The translations under genes were made by a program, and so were the position numbers. Below the pieces are notes generated by a model. That model was given only the letters and a program-made list of their open reading frames with translations, was not told the DNA's origin and did no database searches. Below are positions 1-5,719 of a DNA stretch of 20,461 nt, piece after piece. The first letter of the stretch is position 1. Each line of letters starts with the position of its first letter. The DNA lies in the IMG/VR virus record IMGVR_UViG_3300042465_004991, positions 1-20,461 of that record, one strand, 5' to 3'. This DNA is from a virus.

Positions 1-28
1 GGCTTCTGTAGTTCAAAAGGGAGCCTCC

Positions 29-340
29 TCAATCTGATGCAGCACGTTTAAATTCTTCTTGCACCAGCGGGCCAGCGACTTGGGTTCCAATTGTGTAAAC
101 GGCCACGTCGGGTACGGGTCCGATGGCTTCAAAGAGACGGGCTTCTTTCCCACATGGACCCCGGGTTCGGTTGTCGATGCAGGTGCCGATTCCTTTGGAG
201 CCTTTTTGCGGGTTGGCGGTGCATCGCATGACCAAGTTGCCAGAGTAGATGCGAGCACTGTCTTGGCTCGGTCGGTAATGCTTACATCTCTTACAGAGTT
301 CACGATCCTTGTCCCATGTGTACTGCGGCAGGACGAACAT
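29..340 (-). CDS. Small cysteine-rich protein, probably zinc-binding
   Basis: A 103-residue protein of unknown function. It shows two clusters of cysteines: CKRCKHY near residues 16-22 and further cysteines at about 40, 54 and 63, an arrangement typical of a small zinc ribbon. The ATG at 340 has AAGGA eight bases upstream. The gene overlaps the end of the upstream gene by 41 bp, more than the usual 4 bp here, so the start could lie further in. It is the last complete gene of the leftward operon in this window. Its codons GTT TAC ACA carry one copy of the dispersed GTTTACAC octamer (93-100). The zinc role is inferred from cysteine spacing only. Confidence 0.6.
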   Translation of the reverse strand: MFVLPQYTWDKDRELCKRCKHYRPSQDSARIYSGNLVMRCTANPQKGSKGIGTCIDNRTRGPCGKEARLFEAIGPVPDVAVYTIGTQVAGPLVQEEFKRAASD

Positions 341-572
341 TCTCTTGGTCCTTGATTTGCTGCTCTAGTTGTTTAACTCGTTCGTAGGCGCACATGTAGT
401 GCTCCGGCCCTTGCGCCCAACAGTCATGGTGGTGACTGCCGATCTGGTTGATGTAGTCGGTGATCTCTTTGGCCAGTCTGTCCCCGTCCAGGGTGAGACG
501 GCCTTCGGGCGTGACGGTATCAACTCTACGCAAGAGTGCATGGCAGCGCATGAGAAGGGTGATGTGCTTCAT
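300..572 (-). CDS. Hypothetical phage protein
   Basis: A 90-residue protein that I do not recognise. It is mostly predicted helix, with a His/Cys patch (GSHHHDCW, about 45-52) that could hold a metal. The ATG overlaps the stop of the upstream gene as ATGA, with GAGGAAG just before it, so the two are probably translationally coupled. It belongs to the early leftward operon of small accessory proteins. Confidence 0.6.
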   Translation of the reverse strand: MKHITLLMRCHALLRRVDTVTPEGRLTLDGDRLAKEITDYINQIGSHHHDCWAQGPEHYMCAYERVKQLEQQIKDQENVRPAAVHMGQGS

Positions 573-838
573 TTCTTCCTCAGTCGAATCAGTTCGTCCA
601 ACATCCGCTCCATCTGGTCTGCGGCGTGTAAATGGAACGGGCTGATGGGGATGTTGTTTGCGAGGGTTCTCATCATGCCGATGGTGACGCGAATGGAGCG
701 TTCAGATACGGGCATCTTGGGTTTAGGTTCCCTAGCCGCCTGTATCTGCGCCAGTATCTCGGCCCCGCGCTTGCGGTGGTACTCCCGCTCTTCCTTGGTC
801 TGCTTAGACTTCTGGTTTGCGTTGTGGTCGCCGCTCAT
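569..838 (-). CDS. Hypothetical basic helical protein
   Basis: An 89-residue, strongly charged and mostly helical protein of unknown role. A longer frame runs to 874, but the ATG at 838 is preferred: it overlaps the upstream stop as ATGA and has AAGGGGGC seven bases upstream. That ribosome binding site lies inside the coding sequence for the upstream gene's C-terminal ARGQ. The C-terminal half (HLHAADQMERMLDEL) may be an amphipathic helix. Confidence 0.6.
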   Translation of the reverse strand: MSGDHNANQKSKQTKEEREYHRKRGAEILAQIQAAREPKPKMPVSERSIRVTIGMMRTLANNIPISPFHLHAADQMERMLDELIRLRKK

Positions 839-1113
839 TGCTGCCCCCTTGCTCTGATGGCGGCGGCGCAGCAAGAGGCCAACATTGCTTTTTCTAGCAA
901 ATCTGGCCCTAAAGTTTTATGCCATTGCTTATGTACGCTTGTTTCAAATTCATCACACACCTTCGCACACGCCTCACGCTCGGCAGCGGCAACAAGGCGG
1001 GCGAAGCGTCTCATAAACAACCATGTTGCTTTGTCCCACTTAGTCATGTGGAGGACGAATCCGGTTTTAATTCCTGCCTCCCGCACCATGTGTTCGATGT
1101 CGTCGCGGGTCAT
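835..1113 (-). CDS. AEREACA-type small phage protein, paralogue 1
   Basis: A 92-residue protein of unknown function. It carries the pattern AAEREACAKVCDE in the middle and ends in AAAIRARGQQ. The next two upstream genes share this architecture, so the three look like tandem duplicates. The start at 1113 (MTRDDIEHM) has AAGGGGGAAGGA before it and an ATGA overlap; the frame extends upstream, but those codons duplicate the neighbour's territory. The family looks like hypothetical proteins I associate with Burkholderiales phages, but no biochemical function is known to me. Confidence 0.65.
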   Translation of the reverse strand: MTRDDIEHMVREAGIKTGFVLHMTKWDKATWLFMRRFARLVAAAEREACAKVCDEFETSVHKQWHKTLGPDLLEKAMLASCCAAAIRARGQQ

Positions 1114-1503
1114 TCCTTCCCCCTTGCTCTGATCTGATCGGCCAACACTGTGCGTGGGCAACCGTTGCATCTCCAGTTCTCCGCGATGTCTGCACACGCT
1201 TCACGCTCGGCGGCAACAGCGTTTAACTGTGCATGCAGAGACTTGTTGGTCAGTTCGTCAATCAACTTCTCAAACTTTTCACGCTCGGCTGCTACGCCAC
1301 TCGCATACCCATCCTCCCATGCGTTTTGGGATTGAATCCTTGGGTGGTCTAACGCATTGCACAGGGTGTTCTCCCATGCGAGGAATGATCCAGATGGCTT
1401 CTTCATTCCTGCCCCCTTGCTCTGATTCGGTTAGCACACCACTTTGCGGCGTTCCAGCCCGGTTCCTCACACACCTTCGCACACGCCTCACGCTCGGCAG
1501 CGG
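953..1503. repeat. Direct repeat shared by two tandem paralogues
   Basis: Positions 953-989 and 1467-1503 are the same 37-base sequence in direct orientation. It encodes the conserved AEREACAKVC stretch on the minus strand. A shorter, diverged version lies near 1192-1211. The copies come from duplication of neighbouring genes and could allow recombination that deletes one of them. Confidence 0.8.
1110..1406 (-). CDS. AEREACA-type small phage protein, paralogue 2
   Basis: A 98-residue member of the tandem family. It contains AAEREKFEKLIDE near residue 40 and a second copy, VAAEREACADIAE, near 69-81, so it appears internally duplicated. It ends in QIRARGKE. The ATG overlaps the upstream stop (ATGA) and follows AAGGGGGCAGGA. 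The middle is likely coiled coil. Function unknown. Confidence 0.65.
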   Translation of the reverse strand: MKKPSGSFLAWENTLCNALDHPRIQSQNAWEDGYASGVAAEREKFEKLIDELTNKSLHAQLNAVAAEREACADIAENWRCNGCPRTVLADQIRARGKE

Positions 1504-1636
1504 TGACAAGGGTGGCGAAGCGTTCAAGGTATGGTGTCAGGTCGTGCCCTTCCACCCAAGCGGAAGCACAGCCGCCGTCCCAATCACAAACAAGTTTTGC
1601 CTCGATTGCCAGTCGGATGATGGTGTCACGATCCAT
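1403..1636 (-). CDS. AEREACA-type small phage protein, paralogue 3
   Basis: A 77-residue member of the family with TAAEREACAKVCEE followed by CANRIRARGQE at the end. The open frame extends to 1825, but the added part lies opposite the next gene and is compositionally odd, so MDRDTIIRLA at 1636 is chosen. GGAAGG lies upstream. It overlaps the 3' end of the upstream gene by 11 bp. Thirty-seven bases (1467-1503) are identical to paralogue 1 (953-989), evidence of recent duplication or gene conversion. Function unknown. Confidence 0.65.
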   Translation of the reverse strand: MDRDTIIRLAIEAKLVCDWDGGCASAWVEGHDLTPYLERFATLVTAAEREACAKVCEEPGWNAAKWCANRIRARGQE

Positions 1637-1853
1637 TTTGTTTCGCCTTCCATTCAGCCACAGCCTTATCACGCGCTTTGATGATCTGCCCAGCACAGTC
1701 ATCACACATCTCAGCCGAGTACCCGATCTGGTAGGTGTACTGGTTGGTCGGCCTTGGGAACACCCCATTGAGGTAGTTGGTGCAGTCGTAATTCTGTTCG
1801 GTGCACTCCTTGCCGCACAAATCACAGATCACTTTGTAGGACAACTTGATCAT
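1626..1853 (-). CDS. Small zinc-binding protein with two CxxC knuckles
   Basis: A 75-residue protein with CDLCGKEC near residues 10-17 and CDDC near 50-53, the spacing of a four-cysteine zinc site. The region between holds several tyrosines and the C-terminus is a charged helix. The ATG overlaps the upstream stop as ATGA and follows AGGGGGACGAA. A nucleic-acid or protein-binding adaptor role is plausible but not shown. Confidence 0.65.
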   Translation of the reverse strand: MIKLSYKVICDLCGKECTEQNYDCTNYLNGVFPRPTNQYTYQIGYSAEMCDDCAGQIIKARDKAVAEWKAKQNGS

Positions 1854-2122
1854 TTCGTCCCCCTGTCTTTGAGTTGCCCCGGTTCAGGTGCCAACAGGAA
1901 GGCATCTAGCAGCGGGGTGCCCCATGTGTACTTTTCTTTCGGCTCCATCAACTGGTCTTGCAGCGCATCCCTGTAGCCTTCGTAGTGAGCCATCCATATC
2001 CACCCTTCCATCTTCTTGGTGCGGGGCTCAATGACCCCATCCTTGACCTTCTGAAGGAACTGCTCCTTGCAGGTGTTGGCGTACTTGGCCGCTTTGATGT
2101 GGATGACTTCTTGCGGGGTCAT
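1850..2122 (-). CDS. Hypothetical phage protein
   Basis: A 90-residue soluble protein that I do not recognise. It contains several tryptophans and tyrosines around GWIWMAHYEGYRDAL (about 41-55). Start ATG 2122 follows a purine-rich AAGGGGGGCAGGA and overlaps the upstream stop as ATGA. Part of the leftward operon of small accessory genes. Confidence 0.6.
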   Translation of the reverse strand: MTPQEVIHIKAAKYANTCKEQFLQKVKDGVIEPRTKKMEGWIWMAHYEGYRDALQDQLMEPKEKYTWGTPLLDAFLLAPEPGQLKDRGTK

Positions 2123-2331
2123 TCCTGCCCCCCTTGCTGCTCTTCTTTCAACTCGCGAATGATTCTTGCCATGTTTTGGAAGGCAAGGTCGCGTTGAACG
2201 GCGGGATCATGCTCCGCAAGCGCGGCGCGGAGGGCGGTAATGGCATCATTGAGATAGCCTGCGTGTGGCAACTCATCGACTGCGCCCGTCATCGCCTCAA
2301 GCGCCTGCTGCGCTGCTTCTCTCAAACTCAT
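2119..2331 (-). CDS. Hypothetical small helical protein
   Basis: A 70-residue acidic helical protein (MSLREAAQQALEAM...) of unknown function. The short N-terminal pattern of LREAAQQALEAL followed by ITALRAALAE is common among small phage hypotheticals. The ATG at 2331 overlaps the stop of the upstream 39-codon gene as ATGA and is preceded by GGGGGAT. A longer frame to 2430 is rejected because it covers that gene. Confidence 0.65.
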   Translation of the reverse strand: MSLREAAQQALEAMTGAVDELPHAGYLNDAITALRAALAEHDPAVQRDLAFQNMARIIRELKEEQQGGQE

Positions 2332-2447
2332 ACCATCCCCCACAAGTAAGTGATCAGGACCGCCGCCACCACGAATGGGGCGAGAAACACTACAACCAGG
2401 GCAGCAAGCAGCCACGCCACGGCAAGCCAATCAGCCAACCATTTCAT
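2328..2447 (-). CDS. Tiny membrane protein (39 aa)
   Basis: A short gene encoding 39 residues: MKWLADWLAVAW, then a nearly continuous hydrophobic stretch (about 11-36) ending LWGMV. It should form one inner-membrane helix. AAAGGA lies five bases before the ATG, and the stop overlaps the next gene as ATGA, both supporting a real gene. It is one of a run of small membrane proteins between 2328 and 3119. Role unknown; lysis, superinfection exclusion or host-membrane modulation are possible. Confidence 0.6.
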   Translation of the reverse strand: MKWLADWLAVAWLLAALVVVFLAPFVVAAVLITYLWGMV

Positions 2448-2456
2448 AGGTGTCCT

Positions 2457-2564
2457 TTAAACAAGCCAGATGACAAGGCACAGCACGATGACGAACAGCA
2501 CGAAGGCAAAGATTGCCAACAGCGCAACGTCATCGAGCCCATCCTCTAAGGTTTTGCGATCCAT
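2457..2564 (-). CDS. Tiny membrane protein (35 aa)
   Basis: A 35-residue protein: a short charged N-terminus (MDRKTLEDGLDD) followed by one hydrophobic helix (about 13-35). Its TAA stop lies inside a TTTAAAC motif and the following AAAGGA serves the next gene. There is no clear Shine-Dalgarno before the ATG, and it overlaps the upstream gene by 19 bp, so the start may be reached by translational coupling. Smallest and least certain gene of the membrane cluster. Confidence 0.45.
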   Translation of the reverse strand: MDRKTLEDGLDDVALLAIFAFVLFVIVLCLVIWLV

Positions 2565-2746
2565 GCGATTGCGACGATCAAGCCCAAACAAATCCAGACT
2601 GCCGCGCCGAGGGAAAGGCTGTGCTTCCTTCCCCCCAACAGGGCAGACTGAATCCTCGTTTCCTCGTAAGACAGGGAACGAAGGGGCGGCTGATAAGCAC
2701 ACCCGATCTTCAGCCCCGTCTTAGTCGTGTAGCACGGCGTCTTCAT
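2546..2746 (-). CDS. Small protein with C-terminal membrane helix
   Basis: A 66-residue protein with a polar N-terminal two thirds and one hydrophobic segment near residues 46-63 (AAVWICLGLIVAIAW). The ATG at 2746 overlaps the upstream stop (ATGA); the open frame runs to 2836 but would cover the neighbour. Topology suggests a tail-anchored inner-membrane protein. Not recognised. Confidence 0.55.
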   Translation of the reverse strand: MKTPCYTTKTGLKIGCAYQPPLRSLSYEETRIQSALLGGRKHSLSLGAAVWICLGLIVAIAWIAKP

Positions 2747-2904
2747 TTGAACCACAGGTAGATGCCATGCAGGATGCCGATTGGGAAGAGCAATGCTCCT
2801 GCAATCAGGAATCCCCATAGACCTTCTGCGAAGCAAGTGAAGACGTGGTTAAACCAAGCGGCAACACTCGTCACGATGATTGCGATGACAAACCAGTTAT
2901 CCAT
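2743..2904 (-). CDS. Small two-helix membrane protein (53 aa)
   Basis: A 53-residue protein with two hydrophobic segments (about 4-20 and 29-48) separated by a short loop containing FNHVFTCFAEG. GAGG lies six bases before the ATG at 2904. A hairpin in the inner membrane is likely. It lies among other membrane genes and may act with them, but no family is recognised. Confidence 0.6.
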   Translation of the reverse strand: MDNWFVIAIIVTSVAAWFNHVFTCFAEGLWGFLIAGALLFPIGILHGIYLWFK

Positions 2905-2912
2905 GTGGCACC

Positions 2913-3119
2913 TCAAATGCTGAACGGGCAGTACGATGTAAACACCCTGCGGATGTGGTAGGTGCATTGGAAGTCAGCACAGTAAGTGCCAACATACCTA
3001 GCGCCCTCACGGGTCTGGATGAAGTCGCAACTGACCAGGGTTCCTGCCCGAGCCTGCACCGTCGCCGGGGCAGTGATTGCAGAGACGCAGATAGCAAGCG
3101 TTGAAAGAATGTGTTTCAT
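2913..3119 (-). CDS. Small exported protein with signal peptide
   Basis: A 68-residue protein starting with a classic signal peptide: MKH, a hydrophobic core (about 4-17) and a VQARA cleavage site near residue 25. The mature part of about 43 residues has four cysteines, suggesting two disulphides in the periplasm. The start overlaps the upstream stop as ATGA. A periplasmic phage protein in an early operon could act in superinfection exclusion or envelope modification; this is inference from the signal peptide only. Confidence 0.65.
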   Translation of the reverse strand: MKHILSTLAICVSAITAPATVQARAGTLVSCDFIQTREGARYVGTYCADFQCTYHIRRVFTSYCPFSI

Positions 3120-3328
3120 GTTTCTGTTTCCTCTCGATAACCAATCATGGCCTCGCCGCGCCAGAATCCATCAGGCCGCAAGACCATCCCTTTAGCGATC
3201 ATCTCTTCGTCCGTCATGCATCGACGGTTAACACCGTGATCGCCGGTCCGGTGTTTATCAAATGCCCCGTTGGAGTTGAAGTACCGTTTACATCCCCGAC
3301 ACTGGTTCCGGGCTCCGTTCAACTTCAT
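3116..3328 (-). CDS. FDxHR-type zinc-binding phage protein
   Basis: A 70-residue protein with CRGCKRYFNSNGAFDKHRTG (about 10-29), then RRCMTDEEM, GM and FWRG. This order is typical of a small family found in many phages, in which CxxC and His/Cys residues probably hold one zinc. Its biochemical role is not known to me. GGAG lies seven bases before the ATG at 3328. It overlaps the upstream gene by 41 bp. Confidence 0.75.
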   Translation of the reverse strand: MKLNGARNQCRGCKRYFNSNGAFDKHRTGDHGVNRRCMTDEEMIAKGMVLRPDGFWRGEAMIGYREETET

Positions 3329-3629
3329 CGTTCTTCTCCATCAGGGCAGTTTCAAGGTCAGTATTGATCAACTCCGCAAAGGACTTGCCCGATGGGAATC
3401 GCATCTCTGCCGCCTTGTTGCCGGAGACAACAGCCATAGCCTTCTGAAGACCTGCGTTGTAGCCATCGACATAGGGGGCGTTGGGCGCGATCCTCATGTC
3501 AATGGCCTCTCGTATCAGGTGACTCATGGGCACACGGCTCTTGGTGGAGAACTTACGCATCCTGGCGTACTGATCCTCCTCGATGTAAGCCATGAACGGC
3601 TTGAGTGGTGGCTTCTTAGAAGGGGTCAT
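3288..3629 (-). CDS. Ribbon-helix-helix (CopG/Arc-like) DNA-binding protein
   Basis: A 113-residue protein. Residues about 11-47 (PFMAYIEEDQYARMRKF...SHLIREAIDMRI) match a ribbon-helix-helix: a short strand, then two helices with MSHLIREAID as the second. Such proteins bind DNA as dimers and usually repress promoters. The tail (about 50-113) is of unknown function. AGGA precedes the ATG at 3629. It is one of three likely DNA binders in this operon and a candidate to recognise the GTTTACAC or CTAG-centred sites, which is untested. Confidence 0.65.
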   Translation of the reverse strand: MTPSKKPPLKPFMAYIEEDQYARMRKFSTKSRVPMSHLIREAIDMRIAPNAPYVDGYNAGLQKAMAVVSGNKAAEMRFPSGKSFAELINTDLETALMEKNDEVERSPEPVSGM

Positions 3630-3999
3630 TGTTTTCCTCGTATCGTTTAACCATCTCGTCGAACCGTTCCTGCGCCATCTTGTTGCCGTTGAGTTCGGAT
3701 CGAGACTGGATGCCAAGGTAGCCGCACAAAGACTCGACTGCCTCCTCTTCATTCTTGACCACAAGGAACTCCCAGAAGGCCTCTCGTTTACACAAGATAG
3801 CGGCCTGTTGGACTCGGTTGTTATATGGCGTGGGTGACTCGTCGTCCTGAATCCTCACAAGGGCACAGCCGTAGCGTGCCCCCACGAAGTCCCGCATGAG
3901 TTCCACTGGAATCTCATCCGGGTGGATGGACAGGGTCAAGATGAACCCTGTCCTGTCCTGCTTCAGTGCGACCTTGCGTGCTTCAAATTGCAGGGCCAC
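3616..3999 (-). CDS. Conserved hypothetical phage protein
   Basis: A 127-residue protein. The N-terminal block ALQFEARKVALKQDRTGFIL...SIHPDEIPVELMRDFVGARYG resembles conserved hypotheticals seen beside phage recombination genes; function unknown. The frame opens at a TTG at 4032, but GTG 3999 has GGAGGG five bases upstream and matches the usual family start, so it is chosen. It overlaps the upstream HTH gene by 17 bp. The codons TGT AAA CGA near 3790 carry a GTGTAAAC copy. Confidence 0.7.
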   Translation of the reverse strand: MALQFEARKVALKQDRTGFILTLSIHPDEIPVELMRDFVGARYGCALVRIQDDESPTPYNNRVQQAAILCKREAFWEFLVVKNEEEAVESLCGYLGIQSRSELNGNKMAQERFDEMVKRYEENNDPF

Positions 4000-4396
4000 G
4001 GGAACCCTCCGCTCTTGCACAACGGTGCTCAAGGTAGGCGATGATGATGGTCAGTTCCTCAATCTCCCGCTTGAGGCCGTCCACGATATTTGCGTGTTCG
4101 CTGACAGAGCGGCGCAGGTTGTCCAACTCGGGGTCACGCTTGACTGGCGGGACTGCCAGAGGTGCAACCACCTTACGGGGACGGCCCAACTTGCGCTTGA
4201 CCTTCGGGCCGCGCTTCTCCTCCTTCAGCACGTTGTAAACATATTGAAGGTTGACGCCCAAAGCATCGGTGATCTGCTTGGCAGATGCGCCAGGATTGGA
4301 CAAGCGATAAGCCAGGATGGCGTTGCGCTTTGAGGTTGCAACCGTGGGGGCCGGGGTGTTGACCGGGGTGTTGATGGTGATGGTGTCGAGTGACAT
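3983..4396 (-). CDS. HTH protein with AT-hook and coiled coil
   Basis: A 137-residue likely DNA-binding protein. Residues 37-58 (ASAKQITDALGVNLQYVYNV) form a helix-turn-helix, basic residues follow, and GRPRK at 71-75 is an AT-hook core. Residues about 90-125 are heptad-like and probably a dimerising coiled coil. GGAG lies nine bases before ATG 4396, with TTTAA in between. Combining a sequence reader, a minor-groove AT binder and a dimeriser suggests a regulator or DNA organiser. Target unknown; an AT-hook protein would suit AT-rich sites such as GTTTAAAT. Confidence 0.65.
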   Translation of the reverse strand: MSLDTITINTPVNTPAPTVATSKRNAILAYRLSNPGASAKQITDALGVNLQYVYNVLKEEKRGPKVKRKLGRPRKVVAPLAVPPVKRDPELDNLRRSVSEHANIVDGLKREIEELTIIIAYLEHRCARAEGSRGPAI

Positions 4397-4412
4397 GAGT
4401 TAAATCTCCAGA

Positions 4413-4697
4413 TTAAAAAGGCACATCTTCTTCGTCCACATCCTTGCGGGAGGGTTGACCCTCGCTCTTCGGGATGAAACGATCCACTGCAAGGGACAGG
4501 TAGGTCGTACCTGTCTTGGTCTTGCGCTTCCAACCATTGATCTTGAAGACGTAGTAACCGTCCTCTGTCTTCTGGACCTTGGTCATGTCCTTGACGTCAA
4601 TGGCAATCTCTCCCCAGTAGTCGGGTGACTTCTCGTTCCTCTTGGATTGAGATGCCATCAGGCGGCCGGAATCTTTGCGGTGTTCAAAATCAGCCAT
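4413..4697 (-). CDS. Putative single-stranded DNA-binding protein with SSB-like tail
   Basis: A 94-residue protein lying directly after the annealing protein. The middle (about 24-75) alternates short hydrophobic strands, compatible with a small OB-like fold. It ends DVDEEDVPF, closely matching the acidic DDDIPF tip through which bacterial SSB recruits partner proteins. The SSB role is inferred from that tail, size and neighbours; the fold itself is not certain. Start ATG 4697 follows AAGGA and overlaps the upstream gene by 8 bp. Confidence 0.6.
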   Translation of the reverse strand: MADFEHRKDSGRLMASQSKRNEKSPDYWGEIAIDVKDMTKVQKTEDGYYVFKINGWKRKTKTGTTYLSLAVDRFIPKSEGQPSRKDVDEEDVPF

Positions 4698-5361
4698 TTG
4701 CTTTTTCCTTTGCTTCTTTGAATTTGCCGAGAACGATCTCGTACAGGTCGGGCATCTTGACTTTCATCTCATCGATCTGCCCTTGGTTGGACTTCCAGTA
4801 GGACTTGAGGTCTGCCCCCGTCTTCTGGATTTCCAAATACTCAACCAGGGTGTTGGCGAAGAGGGTCATGTTGGCCTTCTCCTGCGCGGTCATCCCTTGC
4901 TTCTTTTCTTCCTTCACCTCCTCCTTCTTCTCCTCCTTGGCTTCGGTCTGGTCAAAGTCCAGGGGCAGGTCTTCACCTGCGTAGACATTTAAACCAAGGC
5001 CGAACATTCCCAAGCACTTGGTCAAGCAACGCATGATGGCGGTGTTGACCTGGAAGGCGTCCGGGGTCTGGATGGGTTGGTTGCGGTGGTTCATCACCGG
5101 GAGCCAACAGGTGCGGGTGTTGCCTCCCATCGTGACGCCGACCCAGACCATGCCCGTACCGTTTACATCCATGTACGGCTTGCCTTCGAAGGTGTGGACA
5201 TGGAAGTTGGCGGTTGGGTCTGCCTTGAGGGCGCAGGCCCAGGCATGAGCCCATGACAGGTAGGTCAGTCCCTGCTTCTGCTCGGTGAAATCTTTGACCT
5301 TGAGTTTGAGCAGTTCATGCTCAATGGGGGGCTTTTCAGGTGTGCTCAATTGGTTCTCCAA
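4690..5361 (-). CDS. DUF1071 single-strand annealing protein
   Basis: A 223-residue recombinase that should pair complementary single strands during phage recombination, working with the exonuclease encoded two genes upstream. The DUF1071 block is clear: GLTYLSWAHAW (about 35-45), FEGKPYMDV, CWLPVMNHRN and AFQVNTAIMRCLTKCLGMFG, then GLNVYAGEDLP near 138. The C-terminal third is lysine/glutamate rich and helical. No ATG is available near the N-terminus; TTG 5361 opens the frame, but TTG 5349 has GGAG six bases upstream and is a reasonable alternative. It overlaps the upstream gene by 26 bp. Confidence 0.8.
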   Translation of the reverse strand: MENQLSTPEKPPIEHELLKLKVKDFTEQKQGLTYLSWAHAWACALKADPTANFHVHTFEGKPYMDVNGTGMVWVGVTMGGNTRTCWLPVMNHRNQPIQTPDAFQVNTAIMRCLTKCLGMFGLGLNVYAGEDLPLDFDQTEAKEEKKEEVKEEKKQGMTAQEKANMTLFANTLVEYLEIQKTGADLKSYWKSNQGQIDEMKVKMPDLYEIVLGKFKEAKEKANG

Positions 5362-5719
5362 TCATCTTCTTGGTTGTAAAGAGGTCCTTGTGTTGCGGGT
5401 GCTTGGCCTTCCACAGTCGTGCGTAGAAGGCGATGTAGTCGTTGCTGATCTTGAAGTCTTCTCCTGTTGTGACGATGTTCACCTCCCATCTGATTCGATT
5501 GATGATGAGCCAGTGGCTGATCTTCTTCCTGCCCTTGGCGACAGCCTCCATGCTGAAGCGTTCGAAGTACTGCCAGACCTGAGGGTTGGCCTTGTGCCAC
5601 TCCCACCACTCCTTCTTCTTCTGCTCAAACAGCAGACTTTTGGAACTGCTCACACCATGCGGCAACCCCGCAATAGTTTCCTGTGCATCGCTTTGGTTCT
5701 CCGGGTCGAACCTCGACAT
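5336..5719 (-). CDS. Conserved hypothetical protein of the recombination operon
   Basis: A 127-residue protein lying between exonuclease and annealing protein. The core (about 38-120) is rich in aromatic residues: WWEWHKANPQVWQYFERFSM, then KISHWLIINRIRWEV, NDYIAFYARLW and HPQHKDLF. Similar proteins sit beside recombination and replication genes in many phages and plasmids; their activity is unknown to me. The ATG at 5719 has a strong GGAG but makes a 95-bp overlap with the exonuclease. GTG 5653 is an alternative start just before the conserved part. Confidence 0.65.
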   Translation of the reverse strand: MSRFDPENQSDAQETIAGLPHGVSSSKSLLFEQKKKEWWEWHKANPQVWQYFERFSMEAVAKGRKKISHWLIINRIRWEVNIVTTGEDFKISNDYIAFYARLWKAKHPQHKDLFTTKKMIGEPIEHT

